A DNA stretch of 64,000 nt from Euglena gracilis (Eukaryota > Euglenida > Euglenophyceae > Euglenales): assembly GCA_039621445.1 (NCBI GenBank), contig CP154954.1, positions 32,651,455 through 32,715,454 of the forward strand. Direction: 5' to 3'. A model generated the notes under the pieces. It made no database searches. It worked only from the letters and a program-made list of their open reading frames with translations, and had not been told where the DNA came from. Position 1 is the stretch's first letter; each line of letters begins with the position of its first letter. This document shows positions 1 through 14,304 of the stretch, one piece after another. The translations under genes were made by a program, and so were the position numbers.

Positions 1-40
1 TTGCAAAATGTCACAAAGATAATTCTTCGTTTGATTTCAG

Positions 41-92
41 TCCCCTCCCGTTCGATACTGCTTTTGCTCCACCTGTCGGTGCTCCCAAAGAG
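41..92 (+). CDS. possible internal exon, unknown gene
   Basis: A short open segment lies between a good 3' splice site (TTTGATTTCAG) and a strong donor (GTGAGA). One frame reads PLPFDTAFAPPVGAPKE. It would be the tail of a plus-strand gene that enters from the left, but no partner exon is visible. I do not recognise it, and splice-site quality is the only support. Confidence 0.3.
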
Positions 93-1588
93 GTGAGACG
101 GCATATAAGTGGAGAGGGTCTGCAGACAGCTATGTCAGTTTTTCACCTGAAATCCAATAATGATCCTGAAAATGTGTCTTTGAAATCGTCATTTTTTAAA
201 ACCTGCCAGGCTTTCTCCCTTAAATCTGAAGCCAAGAAGCACAGTGCTGCGCAAAAAAGAGAGGCGATTGGGCAACACGGATGATACAAATGGGAGGAAA
301 GCAACTCAGCCGTCTGGCTGCCATCAGCGCACAAAGTTATCGTGGCTGGAGCCCAATGGCTCCAGCCCCCCCCCCTTTGCTGACATGCAAGCACAAAGCC
401 AGTGCAGCGCTTGCTTGGCCCCCCTTCCATACATACAGCAAAAATGACCTGCAAAATATTTACTTTCTTTGATTACACAATTGTGCTGTTTGCAAAACTA
501 CACCTTTGAAGTATAAATAAATGTCAAAATGTCAAAATATCAGCAAATAAAATATAAAAAAATTTGTGTTAAGTGCTGCTTGTGGATACAAACAGCAAAA
601 TACAGGGGCGAAATGGGGTTTTAAAAACAATTGGCTAAGTGAAAAATTGGGGCTGAAAAAAATTGGCAGTTCTGTCAAAATGGCAGAAAATATATCTGGA
701 GGTCTCGGCAAAATCTGATAGAGAATTTCGGAGGGCTTCCCAAAAGGACATAAAAACCTTGAAGATTTGTGGACAAAAAGCAATGAATATTAAACTTTGT
801 TTAGTTAATGACATGGGGGGGAAATGATTTTTCAAAACGTGTCGGATAGCTTTGGAGGATTTTGGCCATGGGAAAAATTTTGAAGGATTTCGCTTTGTCA
901 ATTTTGTCCATCCCAATTTTTGTACAACTCCAATCCCCCCCCTCTGGTAACCATTCCGTGTTGTGTGTTGCACCAGCTAAAGGAAATTGCTGAACTTGTG
1001 GGATTCCCTCTCTCAACTGGCAAGAGACCATTGCACATCTCCTGCTGGACTTTGGGAGAAATGCATACCGCAATGCGTAATGCTCACACCTCAAAAATGA
1101 GATTTGCACAGCCAGCAAACAATGTGAATGAATATGCTATCACTTTTTACCGGGGGGGGGGGGCATCTTAAGCAATGGCATGATCTCATTCGCCCCAGGG
1201 GTGCCAATATCCAGAACCAAAACCCCTGCCCCGGCGGCACAAATCGTGGACAACGGGACTTTCGGCAACTTTATCACTGTTGGGCACAACAATTACAAAA
1301 ATTCGAGTTGGTCGAGACGACAAAATTATGCAAAATCACAAGTTGAAGCAACTTTTTAAAAGAAACTTAAATCACATGGTGTGATGTTTACGTTGCTGTG
1401 TGTTTTTTGAGACCTGAAAATCATCATGGGGCACAACTAGCAGTTAGCTTTTAACGCTGTCCCATGTCGCTGAACGCTGTGCTGAAGTCTGACCTTTTCA
1501 TTTTTCCAGTTCTGCACCCCCTTTCCAGTTTGTTTTGAAGCATTCTCATTTCAGGGGTTCCTATTCTGAGGGGTTCTCATTTATTTAT
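93..1588. other. no supported gene
   Basis: A/T-rich DNA with short open frames on both strands and no recognisable domain. A GC-rich block begins near 1,600, where the last kinesin exon lies. Confidence 0.5.
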
Positions 1589-1711
1589 TTACGGGGTTCT
1601 GATTTGGGGGATGTTATTCGGGGGGAGCTCGGGGATAACATCGCAAGGTGGCACCGTTTGGCGGCGGCCTCTTTGCTCGCTGGGGGCGACGCTGCAACGT
1701 GCCCAGCAGGG
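1589..1711 (-). CDS. possible terminal kinesin exon
   Basis: Pyrimidine-rich acceptor CCCCTCTCAG. The phase-0 frame gives 40 residues (PCWARCSVAPSEQRGRRQ ... PQIRTP) and a stop at 1,589-1,591. Another frame ends MLSPSSPRITSPKSEPRK and stop at 1,585, and its SPR/SPK motifs resemble the tail better but need a different acceptor. Either way the gene seems to end here. Confidence 0.42.
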   Translation of the reverse strand, partial: PCWARCSVAPSEQRGRRQTVPPCDVIPELPPNNIPQIRTP

Positions 1712-3735
1712 CTGAGAGGGGAGGGGGCAGGGGCGGCAAGCCAAGGCCACCGCCAGCCCTGCCCGGGGTCCGGCGGGGCCTTTCGTCGCGGTGCGGCCGC
1801 CGGGGTCGCGGGGGGGCGACCGAGGCGTTGCGCCATGCCTCGGCCGGGAAGTGGCCTGGGGAGGCAAGGTGGATGCCACAGCCCACCCCCAGCCCATGTG
1901 ATTTGCGATGCACAATGTTAAATCCCCCCAAATAACGTTGCAGTGCCCTAAAACTTTACGATCCCGAATGACTTTGCAGGAGAAAGCCAAAAAAGATCGG
2001 TCCAAATAACTTTGCCCTGCCCCCTTTAGAAGGAAAAAAGTGCAAAACAATGCATCTTTTTGGGAAATCAGGAGGTGGCAAGCACAAAGAATTATCTCAA
2101 AGGAGTTGATGCTTTATTATTTGATGAATAGAAGCATTAAATTGCAAACATTAATGAACAGCAAATGACAACAAATTTCTTCAAAGAAATGTGGTGAATT
2201 GGTGCATCAATGGTTTTGGGTGCTGCCCAAATAACTTTGCAGGGGTCCGGGCCAAAAAGATCCGTCCACTAACTTTGCAGGGGGCACAGTTATTTGGGGG
2301 GGGGGGAGGGGGGTACTATAGACTTTAACAGTTACAGACTTTTGTTTGCCAAATATTTTGTCATTTTGTGCAACTGTGCAGTGGAATATGACAAGCGGTG
2401 AGAGGCTGCATCATCTTCCCCTTCTTCCCCCGTCAATCAATATTACCGGTGTCACACATGACACTGAATAAAATGAAACTCTCCAAACTTTTTTCTGTTT
2501 ACATAAAGATTTCACGGGTGGAGCTCCCCTCACCCTGTGGGCCTCCAGCGTTGTGCCACAGATCGTGCCCAACAGCGGTGGCCCATCCTCACACCAGTGG
2601 CGGAGGGGTCAGCGGAAGGGCAGCCACGCTGGCACAGGCAGGTCTGAGAGCTGCCGGCTGGTCCGCGAGCGCCATGACGCCGACGGGGGAGGAGGCCCCG
2701 CCCGCGACGCTGCAGAGGGACGAAGGGAACGCCCCCCCCCCCATGCAGCGGAGCCCAAAAAATAAAAAGGGTCAGCCAGCCGGGGCTGCGCGAGATATGA
2801 TTCCGGGGGGGGGGGTCACCAGCTCTGTGGCGGGGGGGGGGGGAACCCAGGGGGGGGGGGCACATGCCATGGAACCGCGGGGTGGTGGAGCCGTTGGAGG
2901 GGCGCCGCTCCGCCACCAGCTCCGCCAGGGGCAGCGACAGCTTCCGCTGGATGGGCGACTTCGCTGCCAGGTCCCTGGCCCCCGGACCTGCAACGGGCGG
3001 GAGGAAGGAGGGAAAGGCAACGGTTGCTCTGGTTCGTGAATGCCGGCCGGCGGTGCGTGGACCTTTTGATCGTGCCCCACCCGAAGCATCGCCACAACCC
3101 GGTGTGCCGAGAGGTTGTGTCCAAGCGCAGCACAACTTTCCAGGCCCCAGTGGTCCGAGGGGCGGGGGGTTGCCTTGGGAGGTATGCAGGAAGTTCGGTC
3201 AAGGTCGCTGGAAACAAGACTGAGAAGCTGCTGTTTTTTCAAGTCCCAAGAAGCCTGCCTTTCGCCAACTGGTTTTTTCATGGAGCAGGACACTCTGTTG
3301 GCTTCTTGTGCCCTGCTTGACTGGGTTTGTGCGTGCCAGTGGGTATTCTTACAGTTGTGGTTTCTCCCAGTTGAATGTTGAGTCTTAACCAGGCCGACCC
3401 AAACGACTTTGCACTCCACATCGGAAGCAGCGTCACTCAAGGAGGCTGCCAAAATGTCGACAGGTGGTGCAGAAAATGCCCCAATGGCGTGCAGGGCGAG
3501 TTGTCAATAGATTTATGAAGGGAGGCAACTTCCCTCATGCCTGACCTTTGAGTTTTTGGATTCTGTTCCGCACCGAACAGCCGGAAGAATGGTGCATTCA
3601 TTGGAAAGTGATTGTTTTGGCTGTCCCATGAGTGAGATGTCTACCTTTGCTGTGTCAGCCCAGATAGGGGCGAAGTTATTTGGACAAATCTGTTTGGCCT
3701 TCCACCCTGTCAACCCCCAATCTGTTTGGCCTTCC

Positions 3736-3815
<80 letters not shown>

Positions 3816-6800
3816 ACACCCACACACCCCCCCCCCCCCCCCCCCCCCACCCCCCCCCCCCCCCCCACCCCCCCCCCCCCCCCAAAATAAGACCCCCCTC
3901 TGGGCCGATCGAGCAAAAATCCAAAAATAAGACCCCCCCCCCATAAATAAGACCCCCCCTGACGGCGCGAAGCGCCGGGGACGGTGAAAATTTTCCCTGA
4001 GAAATTGCCAAAAACCCAAATTTCACACACGAAAATGATGAAATTTCAAAAAATTTCAGATTCTTGAAGTGCAAAAAACATGCTAAATGTCAACTTACAC
4101 AAATTTACACATGGCGCGAAGCGCTGAAGGAAAATTTTTAGTGTTTTTGGGAACCTGAAAAATGATTTTTTTTTTCAGGCCCGGGTCGGTCAAGAAAAAA
4201 TCCAAAAATAAGACCCCCCCCCCAAAATAAGACCCCCCCCTGGAGGTTTCCAGCAACGGACCCAAAAATAAGACCCGGGTCTTATTTTTTTGGGGGGGGT
4301 TTAATGTGACCCAGGCAGGCAACCCAAGAGGGCACTGGTGGTTCACGTGGTGCTACACTGCATTACCTTGCACACTTCACACACTGCACTGCACTACATT
4401 CTGTGACGTGAACACATAAGGCTTGAAGATCTCTCCCATCCAAAGTAACACACACCAATGCATTCATCAAGACATTATGTTCAAAAACTGAGCCCTCCTG
4501 CAGAGTGCTGAAAACAGAGCGAGGGGTTCGACCCGTGCTGCGAGGGACGGCTGTGCTCCTCACCGCCCAGCTGTCCTCCACGTAGCGCACGGACTGGCCA
4601 GGGCCGTCCCCAGGGGCCCTCCGGAGGTCGGGGGAGCGGCCGGGGAGGTCGAAGCTGGCTGAGCCGTGGGCCATCCCTACCCCTGCAGAGGTTGTGTGTG
4701 CACACAAGGGAAAACACGCAACACACGTGCGCGCATGCACACTCAAGCACGCACGAACACAGACAAACACACACAGCACACACAACACACACACACACAC
4801 ACACAACACACACACACACACACAACACACACACAACACACGCTCTTGCATTTAAGTGCACTGTGAGCTTGCAGTTGTTCAGTGGGTTGCAGGGACTTGG
4901 GCAGGCACCTCTCGCACTGCCCAGCACCCGGGGCGTCCGGCAGTCCTCTGCAGGCCGCGGGGAGATGAGGGCGACACGGGGGGTCTCCAGGACCCGGGCC
5001 GACGGCCGCGCCGCCACCACCGCTTCAGGGCCGCCGCCTGCGGACGAGGGGGCAGAGGCAGCCAAGGCATGACGAATGCCGCCGGGCTTTGATGGGTCGG
5101 CAGGGGGGGGGGGGGGCAACATGGACCCTCAAAAAAGGCGACACAAAAAAACACACAAAAAAAAACGCAAAGGGTTAGAGCGAAAGTGGTCGTCAACTCG
5201 CTTTGCGAAGGGGGGATTTGGAGCAGAATTGCAGTCGCAGTTGCAGTTGCAGAAATTGAAGTCTCGGCCAAAACGCAGAGAAAATTTGTAAGGATTTTGT
5301 TCCGCCAGTTTTTCCCAGTTCTGTTCATTTCCAATTTTTTCCCATCTGCATTCATTTGCCATTCTCAACCATCTCATTTTCAACCGCCACAGTGACCCAC
5401 TTTCAAAAGCAAAGCCATGAACACTTTACACGGCACGGCCACGCCTGAAGCGGGCTGCTGCCCCCGGCTCGACAAGGGGCGGGGGGCCCACTGCGCGGCA
5501 GCGGCCGGGCCCTCCTCCGGGCGGTACAGCACCGCCGGCCGGGGGGAGGCGAGGGCGGGCATCGACTGGGCCCGCGGCATGTCCCCCGCCGGCGGCCCTC
5601 CTGAGGCCGGGCGGCACGCTGCTCCTCGGGGGGGGGGGGCAACCCTACAGGGCCCTTGTCGAAAAGCTCTGCTGCTGTCCCGGGACAGTCAACGGATACT
5701 CCTCAGGAAGGATGGCCGAGGAAAGTGAGCAGAGATGATGGCCCATTGCCCAAAACCGGCAAAAAAAATGCGGTGGTCTGCCATTTTGATCTCGACCCAT
5801 TTGAGCCCTGGACGTCCTTCGGTGAAAGGGAAAAAAAAAACTCCAGCCCTTGCAGCAGGCTGACGGCCGCCAAATTGCGGGCACACCAATTTCGAAGCGG
5901 GGCGGCAGGGTTGGAACCCAAACCCCACCATATGGCTCCTCAGCACCCGATGCAAAACAGGCCACTCCGTGGGACCCTGCACAAAAACCCTCGGATCACC
6001 CCCCAGGACAAAGGGACAGCTCGGAGGAGGGCTCTTTTCTGGGTCATTTTCTTTGTGCAGGGGGGGGGGGCAGAATGTGGACCTTGGAAGAACAAGCTTG
6101 ACAAAAATGCAAAACTCAAGTTGGACTCAATGCGCTTTGGGGGTAAGTCAGGCGTAACAAAAATGTTGAAAGCCTTGATTTTTTTTGTAATTTGGGAGCA
6201 TACCGCCTCTAAAAGAGAGTGCTGTCAAAAACAATACAACAACATCTGATTGAAAAAGTCAGGGCAAAATAAAAATTTGGTCCAAAATGTGGAATTTTTC
6301 TGAAGCAAAACCATAGAATTCGAAAAATTGCCAGCAAAAAAACCCACAACAACAAGCGCAAAGCAAAATTGCAATTAAACCTGTGGAGTGAGGGATCAAG
6401 GGATTCCCCTAACACATTTGACACACATTTAGCTCAATACCGATCCCCACTGGGGGAAAAGGGGGGGGGGGGGGGCTTTGAAGGCAACAGAGGACAGCAA
6501 AGAAAAAAGGTGGGAACAACAAAAAGTAGTTGTTTGCGAAGGAGTGGACAGGAACAAGAGCACAGTCACAAGTCTGTAACACATTTGACCAACCAAACCA
6601 CCCAAAATTGTATGCACAAGAAAAAAATGGAACCGATGCTTCGAAAATCCTTGAAGTTTGGATTGCAATTTTTTGCCAGAAAACCTGAGAAAAGTCAAGC
6701 ATTTTTCCCAGTGAAATTTGAGCTTGAATCCAACGTCCGAAACTAGCATCCAGGTTGCTGCCGAAAAGTTTGGTTTCATGGAAACGATGTAGAAAAATTT

Positions 6801-9800
6801 TTTGGAGATCGCTTTTCAAACTTTCCTTTTCTGTGATGAGAAACCATGCGGGGAGCATGTCCTTGAACAACCCCCCCCAACAAAAGCCCCTGCAGCCAAC
6901 AGAGCACGCACCAAACACCTGCGGGGGTTGGCTTGGAGTGGAAGTACTTGGACGCGTCCGTCGCGGCGGCGGGGGAGGCGGCGGGCTGGATGGTCCGCAA
7001 CACACGGGGGCTGGCGGCCGCGGCGTCCGGCCGCGGCGTGCGCAGCGCGGCGCCGTCCCCGGGCAGCGTCCGCGGGGTGGCGGTCCGGGGCGTCTGGGTT
7101 GGGGCTGTGGGGGAGAGTGGGGGGGAGCAGCAGCCCTGCATGCGTCTGACACGGTCCCTGGGGCTTATTTTATTATTTTATCATTTTAGCCCAATAATTT
7201 CCTTTTGGAGATATTCTGAAATTTTCGATTTTTTTGACCCGGAAATGGCCAAATGGGTAGCAAAATGTGGCAGGGGATCCCTGTCCTGTCACATCACCTC
7301 ATCGTGGCACCAGGTTGAAGGGAGTGCGCCAGAAACACGGCAAAGGATGTGGCATTTGATTTTTTGGAAAAATTGATTCGGTGACGGTCAATCGAAATTA
7401 ATTGATCCATGCCCCTTATGACGGGGGTTTTCGGAATTTCGCGACCATCCTTGCCCCCCCCCCTATTTGCCCCCCCTATTAGCCCCCCCCCCTGATTGGC
7501 AAATTGTCGAGATGGGCCAATTTCAGCAAGACCGCGAAAAAGCTCAGAAAACCTCCAAAAAAGCTCGTTTCGAAAATTCAACTGCATCACAGAGGAATGA
7601 AGGGGACCGGCCAGCCAGTAAAACCTCCCCTAACAAGGGCGCAGTGCCCGAATAAGTGCGCACCCCCCAAGGGTCTGAAACTACCTCCCTAAAAATGTGC
7701 ACCCCCCCAAGGAGAAGTCGCTGTCACATCTCAGGTCTGAAAAGCACACACAACCTTCAGAACTGTCCTTCTCAGACCAAATACTCCTGTCATCATAATC
7801 GCTTGATTCATTGCTTGACATCACAAAATAGATGGAAAATTGAAAAGAGTGGGGGAATAGTCAGTATTTTCGGCTTTGCCCTAATAAGTGCGCACCGCTT
7901 GGGGTCCGAAACTACGTCCTTGAATGTGCGCACCCGTGCACTTATTAGGGGGGGCGGTTTCCAGGGGTTCCAGAGTTTCTGAATCTCTGACAGCACCGCG
8001 GGGGAAGTGCGGTGGCCATGTGCCAGGGACACTCGGGCTACGTTCAACGTGAGCAATCCACATTCGGATTCTGAACGGGGAACTGTCCTGGCTTGAGGGC
8101 GGTGCAAGAGGGCCGGGAACCTCACCCCTGCCCCTCCCCACTGATGGAACCATGTCCCTAAAACCTCCACAGTGAAAAAGAAAACAAAGGAGCTATCCCA
8201 GCGAGGCATATTGACAACGGGTGAAATGAAACGCCTCTCACTTCGTCGACGCATCGACAATCCGTCTCGGGCTCAAAAGGACGTTGACCCGTCAGATCCC
8301 GGATCGACTCCAGGTCACCCCTTGCTGGACATTTGGTCAAGAGACGATCCTGAGGGTCGGTACTCAGGACCAAAAAAAAAACAGCACAAAGACTTCCCGA
8401 TGCTGAGAGCACAGAATTATGCCGCCAACCCCCTGCCCACCAGCCAGGAACCGAACCGTTCTGCTTCAGAATCAAACCATCCAAACAGCAAAGCAAACAC
8501 ACAATTTCACATTACGGCGGAACCCAAAACGAAGTGCTATGCTTATGTCACGTAAAGCGCAGTCCCATCTGCTCACAAATGCTTGTTGAGAACTTGGAAC
8601 ACCCAGTTGCTCCATATTTGCAGTGGGAAAGTCGCTCAGAGCAATTGCGGATGGAGACTTTGAAGAATGGCCAAAGAGCAGAAGGAGTGCAACAAAGAAG
8701 AGAAAGGGGAGCACGGCAGAACAACGCACCGGTGGTCGCCCGCTGCGCCGCACTGGCCCCCCGCTCCACGCGCGGCTGGGACGCCGAGCGGTGTGGGAAC
8801 CGCGCCCGGCCGGAGTCCCTCGGGTCCAGCGCCCAGGCGGAGGGCGCAGGCTCCGTCGCTGAAGACATGGGACAGAAAGGCACCGAACACAACAGGATGG
8901 GGGGCCCAGCAGGCAGGGCAGTCCTTAAGCAGACAAAAAAAAACTCTGCTGCCAAAACATATTCAAATGAAAAATCATGCAAAACTCGTGCAAAAAAAAA
9001 TTGCAAAATCCACTGGAAAGATGGAGGAAAATGGCTGTACTTTGGCGAAAACGGGTCAACTTCGGGGTAAAAAGCGATGTCTGGCATCCTTGGACCAACA
9101 CCCCACCCACCCAAAAAGTCAAAACGTGTGTTTTTCGACTTTTTAAAAATTCGACCCTGTTCCAGCCCCAGAACCGCCCTTGGCCGGCCCTTGGGCCTCA
9201 AGGCGGTCCTTGAGGGGCGGTTCTTAACAGGGAAAAAAAGAAGATCCCGTCCCTTGTGGACCGCCATGCCAACGGGTGAGCAGCAGCCGTCGGATGCTGT
9301 GCAGGGTGGGATTCCTCGTAAACCCCCGAATAATAAAAGGTAGGGAAATGCATTGCAGAGAGCAAAGGGTTGTTCACTGAGTGGAAACTTCAGACAATTT
9401 CAGGCGTGCAATGTTGGAGGGGTGCTGCGTGAATAAAAAACCCACCACGCCAGTTCCCCGGCAACGCCGTTCCGTTCCGTTTCGCCAAACCCAATCCGTC
9501 CCGTCCCCCCCACCCCAGCGCCACCGGACGGGACAGCGGGCACCGCCACCCCCGCCACACCCGGCGGGGGCGGGCCGGGGCTGGGGGGCGGCGGCGGCGG
9601 CGGCGGCGGCGGTGGTGCGGTGCCGACAACGGTGGCGCCCTGCAGCCTGGGGTGGGGGTGGCCGATCTCGGCGGCGGTCACGGTGCCGCCGTGCGTCGCC
9701 TGCGGCCGGGGCGGCGGGGCCCCGCCCGCCGGCCCCCGCGGCGCCGGCGGGGGACTGACGGCGGCCGCATCGCCGCCGTCGGGGGCCGCCCGTGGCGACG

Positions 9801-12800
9801 CCCCACTGCGGACCGGGAGGGCAGCTTAAGGACCCCCCAGGGGGGTCCAGCTCAGAGGCGGAAAGTTTGGGTTGGCTGGAAAAAGGCTGGGTGACCCCCC
9901 CCTCCCCCATGGCGGCCCCAGGGCTGGAACTGGGCCCGACTGGGGGTCGAACCCGGTACCAAAAAAAAATCGAACCTGCAAAAACGTCCAAAAAAAACTG
10001 CCAATTAGGTTTAAAAAAAATCGATTTTTTGACCCCAAAATTAAATCCCCTGGACAGCTATTTTCCAACCCGTTTTCGCCCATTTTTGGCCCATTTTTGC
10101 CTGTCCTAAATCCGTTGCATAAATAAATATCCGTCAAATTCGTCAAACTCGTTGATGTGGGGGAGGGGGGGGCGAGGCTGGAATGGACCCCCCCTGGATG
10201 GTGGATCAAATTCTCGTAAGCAACAACGCCCTACTGGAGGGGCCCTGTCGTGGTGCCGGAATCACTGCATTCCTTTTCTTTTCTCTTTTTTTTTATCTTT
10301 CTCTCTTTCCTTTTGTTCCTACATCAACAGGGAATGTTAGAATGCTGAAAAAGCACCAAAAATGAATTTGCGTGAATTTGGAGAGGGTTCTTGTTGGGTT
10401 GATGGTTTGGGGAAATGGGGAAGCCCGCACATGGCTTGGCCAGGTGTTCAGGGGGGAGGGCTTAAAATTTCAGACGGCTCCTGCATTCACTCCCTTCACG
10501 CACTTCACTTCAGACAGCTCCTTCACTTCTCCACCTCAAACAATAGCTTGGTTTTTGCGCCCCCAAAAACCCAGGCCGTGTTAGGGTATACGCATCCCAA
10601 ACACCTGCCCACCCCCCAAATCGGCTTGGCTCACTCAGGGACGTAGCCTGATAATAAACCAGACCATTTCGTGATGGATCTGGATAGTTTTAGGGGAAAA
10701 AGCATTTGACCCCCCCCCGTTCACACGGTTGCATGCCAAATTCTGTGCCTTCCAATCGGGTGACATCCTGACGATGCATCAGTTTATGTGTCGATCAGTG
10801 TGGCATCGGCTGTCGGGGGGCAGGGGGACCCAGGGCAAGGGGTTGGGGGGCTGATGAACGTGCCGGACCAGTGGCTCGACGGAGACAGGGAAGCGGTCAG
10901 TGTCTGCGTTGACGTGGCTTTGGCATGAGGCTATCAACATTGTACGGCTGTCTCACTCTGGCATTTTAATGCCATCGTTTGATTGTGTGCAGTTGGGAAA
11001 ACTTCCAATTTATTTTGAACCCTGCTCCCTCTTCGATGGAGCAGAAAGACATATGTGGAAAAAAAACTAGAAAATAAGTGCGAAAGAAAAACACTCTAAA
11101 ATTTGCAAAAAAAACAGACTCTTTGATAACCACCACTTAGCAACTGGGAAGGTGCCATGGGAAAGGCAACACGACTGGAAAAAATCTGGCCCTTAGTGCT
11201 TGAAAAGGGACATGGAAAAATTAAACATTATGTCACCAAATAGTACGTCATGTGAAGGGTTTCTGGTAGCTCAAAATTTTCGGGAATAACCCAAATAAAA
11301 GCAGACGACCTTCAAAGGAAGCTAATCGTTAAAAAGATGGGTAAAACCTGGGAAATGCTCATACGCACAGCAACAAAAAAGTTTTCACCCACCAGTTTCA
11401 AAAGTGTTCATACCCCCAAAATGACGGGGATGTTTAATTCAAGTAGAATTTTGTGCCAACTCTGCAGTGATTCGTCCCACAAGTCAATGTCAATGGATGG
11501 GGATGGGGTGCAATGAGGCTCTGCAGTGCAAGATTCACGAGCCGCTGTTTGGGGTGTACCGCCGATTGTTTGGGGTCTGAAGGGGACGACCACGAAAAGA
11601 TTTGCAACCCAGGGAGAGCGGCAGCTGCAGAATTGCAGGAGTAATTTTCTGAACGCAAAATACATTGCTCACGTCCGATGGCGCGACACAAAGTAATGCT
11701 CCTGCAAATTTCGTCCAAGAGTGGCTTGTATTGACCCAATATGAGGTGGGAACCTGCCCAAAGGTCCCATATCTGTCAATCCGTCACGGAAAACAAAAGG
11801 CAACGGTAGAGAAGCAGGGAAAATAACAGTGGATGCAACTGAAGCAATCATTTTTTTGCATCTGCCTTCGATTTAGCCCCCCCCCCCAAACTTCCCACAC
11901 AATGTGGCATATTGCTTTTTTTTCAAGGTTCTAATTTGGGCAGATTCCCACCTCATATTGGGTCAATTCAAGCCACTCTTGGACGAAATTTGCAGGAGAA
12001 TTATTTTGTGTCGCTCCATCGGACGTGAGCAATGTATTCTGCGTTCAGAAAATTACTCCTGCAATTCTGCGGCTGCCGCTCTCCCTGGGTTGCGATCTTA
12101 TTGTGGTCATCCCCTTCAGACCCCAAACAATCGGCGGTACACCCCAAACAGCGGCTCGTGAATCTTGCACTGTAGAGCCTCATTGCACCCCATCCCCATC
12201 CACTGGCTTGTGGGATGTGTAACTGCACAGCTGGGACAAAATCTTATGTGAAATGAAACATCCCCGTCATTTTTGGGGGTATGAAGGCTTTTGAAACTGG
12301 TGGGTATGAAAACTATCGTTGCTGTGTGTACAGGGCTTAGACATGGGGTAGGGAAAATGGCTTGGCACTGGACCCTTTCACCCCAACCTGTAGACGGCTT
12401 CCACCGCATACCGTTGAACTTCCAACCAATATCACACATTGCCAGGTACGCTTCCCTGTGTGGGCCATGGGATGGCTGCAGTTGCAAAGGCTGGCCACTG
12501 CCTTCAGCATCCACTACAGGGTGCGATGCCCCCTGGACAAGGCGCTGCCGAAAAAAAAAAGACTGCTCCAAATGCTGTGTTATAACCATCAATATCGAAA
12601 AGAATATGGCTGCACATTGGTCCTACTGACAAACTAGGCGCAACAAAGAGTCAGAGAGGATGCCATCACGTCCCTTCACGTTTTGCTCTTGAGAGGCGCC
12701 CCCTGGTCGACGAGGCTTTGGGGCTCCACGGCCGCCGATGGGGATGGGGGAACCGTTCCTGCTTCTGCCAGCGCCTGGTGAGGAAGCCACACGGAGACAG

Positions 12801-14265
12801 AGGACTGATGGTCAAATGGCCTCATGCCTCCAACAAAGGGGAAACCAACCGCTGGGACCAGGATTGCTGGGAACCCCGACTGTGAAAACCCACTAATGCC
12901 ACCGCGTCTTAACTCTCCCAAATAGAAGACAACAAAGCATTGGCTCTTGCAATTTGGGCCAGCGGTGGCCAACATTAGCCGCAGCAACAATGGCGGCGAC
13001 AACACCAACCAGAACAACCACAGCAACGGAGGCAGCATGCCTCCGACTCTTCCACCGTGTCATCGCCGCGGGGGTCCAGCAACGCCTCATCTGTGGCTCC
13101 CAGCCCTTCATCTCCCCCAGGAGCATCCAATCGCTTACGGGTGCTGCATTTTGAGAGTGACTGCCTGGCTTCTTGGCCTGTGTATGTCTTCCAGCAGATG
13201 ACGTATGGTTTTGTTGGAACGCTTCCCCCCACCCCTCCAACAAAGCGACTCGAAAATGAAGGCCATTTTGGCAGGGATTCTTCGAAGGTCCAATGTGTAT
13301 TGTAAAACCGCCCCAGCCGACTGGATTTGGGACGGGACCGAAAGCGATTGCATGCTCAGGGGGCTCACCACATCCGACTGCGACCTATGCAGGTTGGGGG
13401 AAACGCAGCAACTCTGAGACTGCTTTCATCAGCAGCAGTTGAGGTTAGTACTTCGTCCAAAAAAGGACAAATTAGGAATGTCCAGGGTCCAGACATGTTT
13501 GTTTTACCCCCCAAAAAACTCAAAATGCCGTTGTTTTTGTAGATTTTAGGAGTAAATTGTGGATGGGCACTTCGTGGCCAAAGCTGAATTCATTTGGTAT
13601 TCAACCAGACACCGTTTCAGGCAGTGGACCCCGGCAACTTCCTTTTCTGACAGGCTGGGCAGTGTCTGGGACACAACATCTGGCTACCCCTGGGGTCAAT
13701 TTTTGGGATCCAAATGCTTTTCAGTGCTTCGCGCCAAAGAAAAAGAGGAAACCCCCTTGAAAAGATGACGACGACACACATCAAGATCTCACTTTCAGGC
13801 AAAAAATTGATTTCGGGTTCGACAAAATTCTCATTCAATTTATGTTTGCTTCGGTTCAGAATGTGCCGACTTTATGCCGACATTTTCAGGGGTGCTTCTG
13901 CTTCACACAAGGGTGGCAGGATTTTGGGCCCTTTCTAAAGAAGGATTTAAAACTGGGGGGGTACCCACTTGGCCCAACCCTCCACCCCCGGAAGGGGGTC
14001 CAGCAGACCCACCCACCCTCCCCCCCCCCGAGGGGGTCCGACCTTTAAAAATCCCTGGTCCGAATTTGATCAACTGCTCAGCATATCCGGCCGCTGCCAC
14101 TGCCACTGCCACACCTCCGGCCTCAAGGTGTCCTGCACCTGGCGTTGCTCCAGGGCGGCCCGCTCCGCCTCCAGCTGCCGCCTCCTGTAACCCGGCGGTC
14201 CCCGTCGCAAAGCACCCAGCGCCAAAATCAACACCAGCACACAGTGAGGTGACAAATGGGCCGGT

Positions 14266-14304
<39 letters not shown>

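Noticed and set aside
1535-1935. Overlapping GC-rich plus-strand frames at 1.5-1.9 kb
   Set aside because: Shadows of the terminal kinesin exon and of GC-rich DNA; minus-strand splice sites fit better.
3556-4030. Long poly-Pro and poly-Gly open frames
   Set aside because: They are translations of the C tract on each strand.
4666-5072. His/Thr-rich frames over the CA repeat
   Set aside because: Microsatellite translation.
8172-8555. 127-codon Met-started plus-strand frame (KKKTKELSQRGILTTGEMKR...)
   Set aside because: Lies antisense in a kinesin intron, hydrophilic low-information composition, no domain or splice support; chance is likely.
9940-9965. GGGTCGAACCC tRNA T-arm lookalike
   Set aside because: No acceptor stem, anticodon arm or D arm can be folded around it on either strand.
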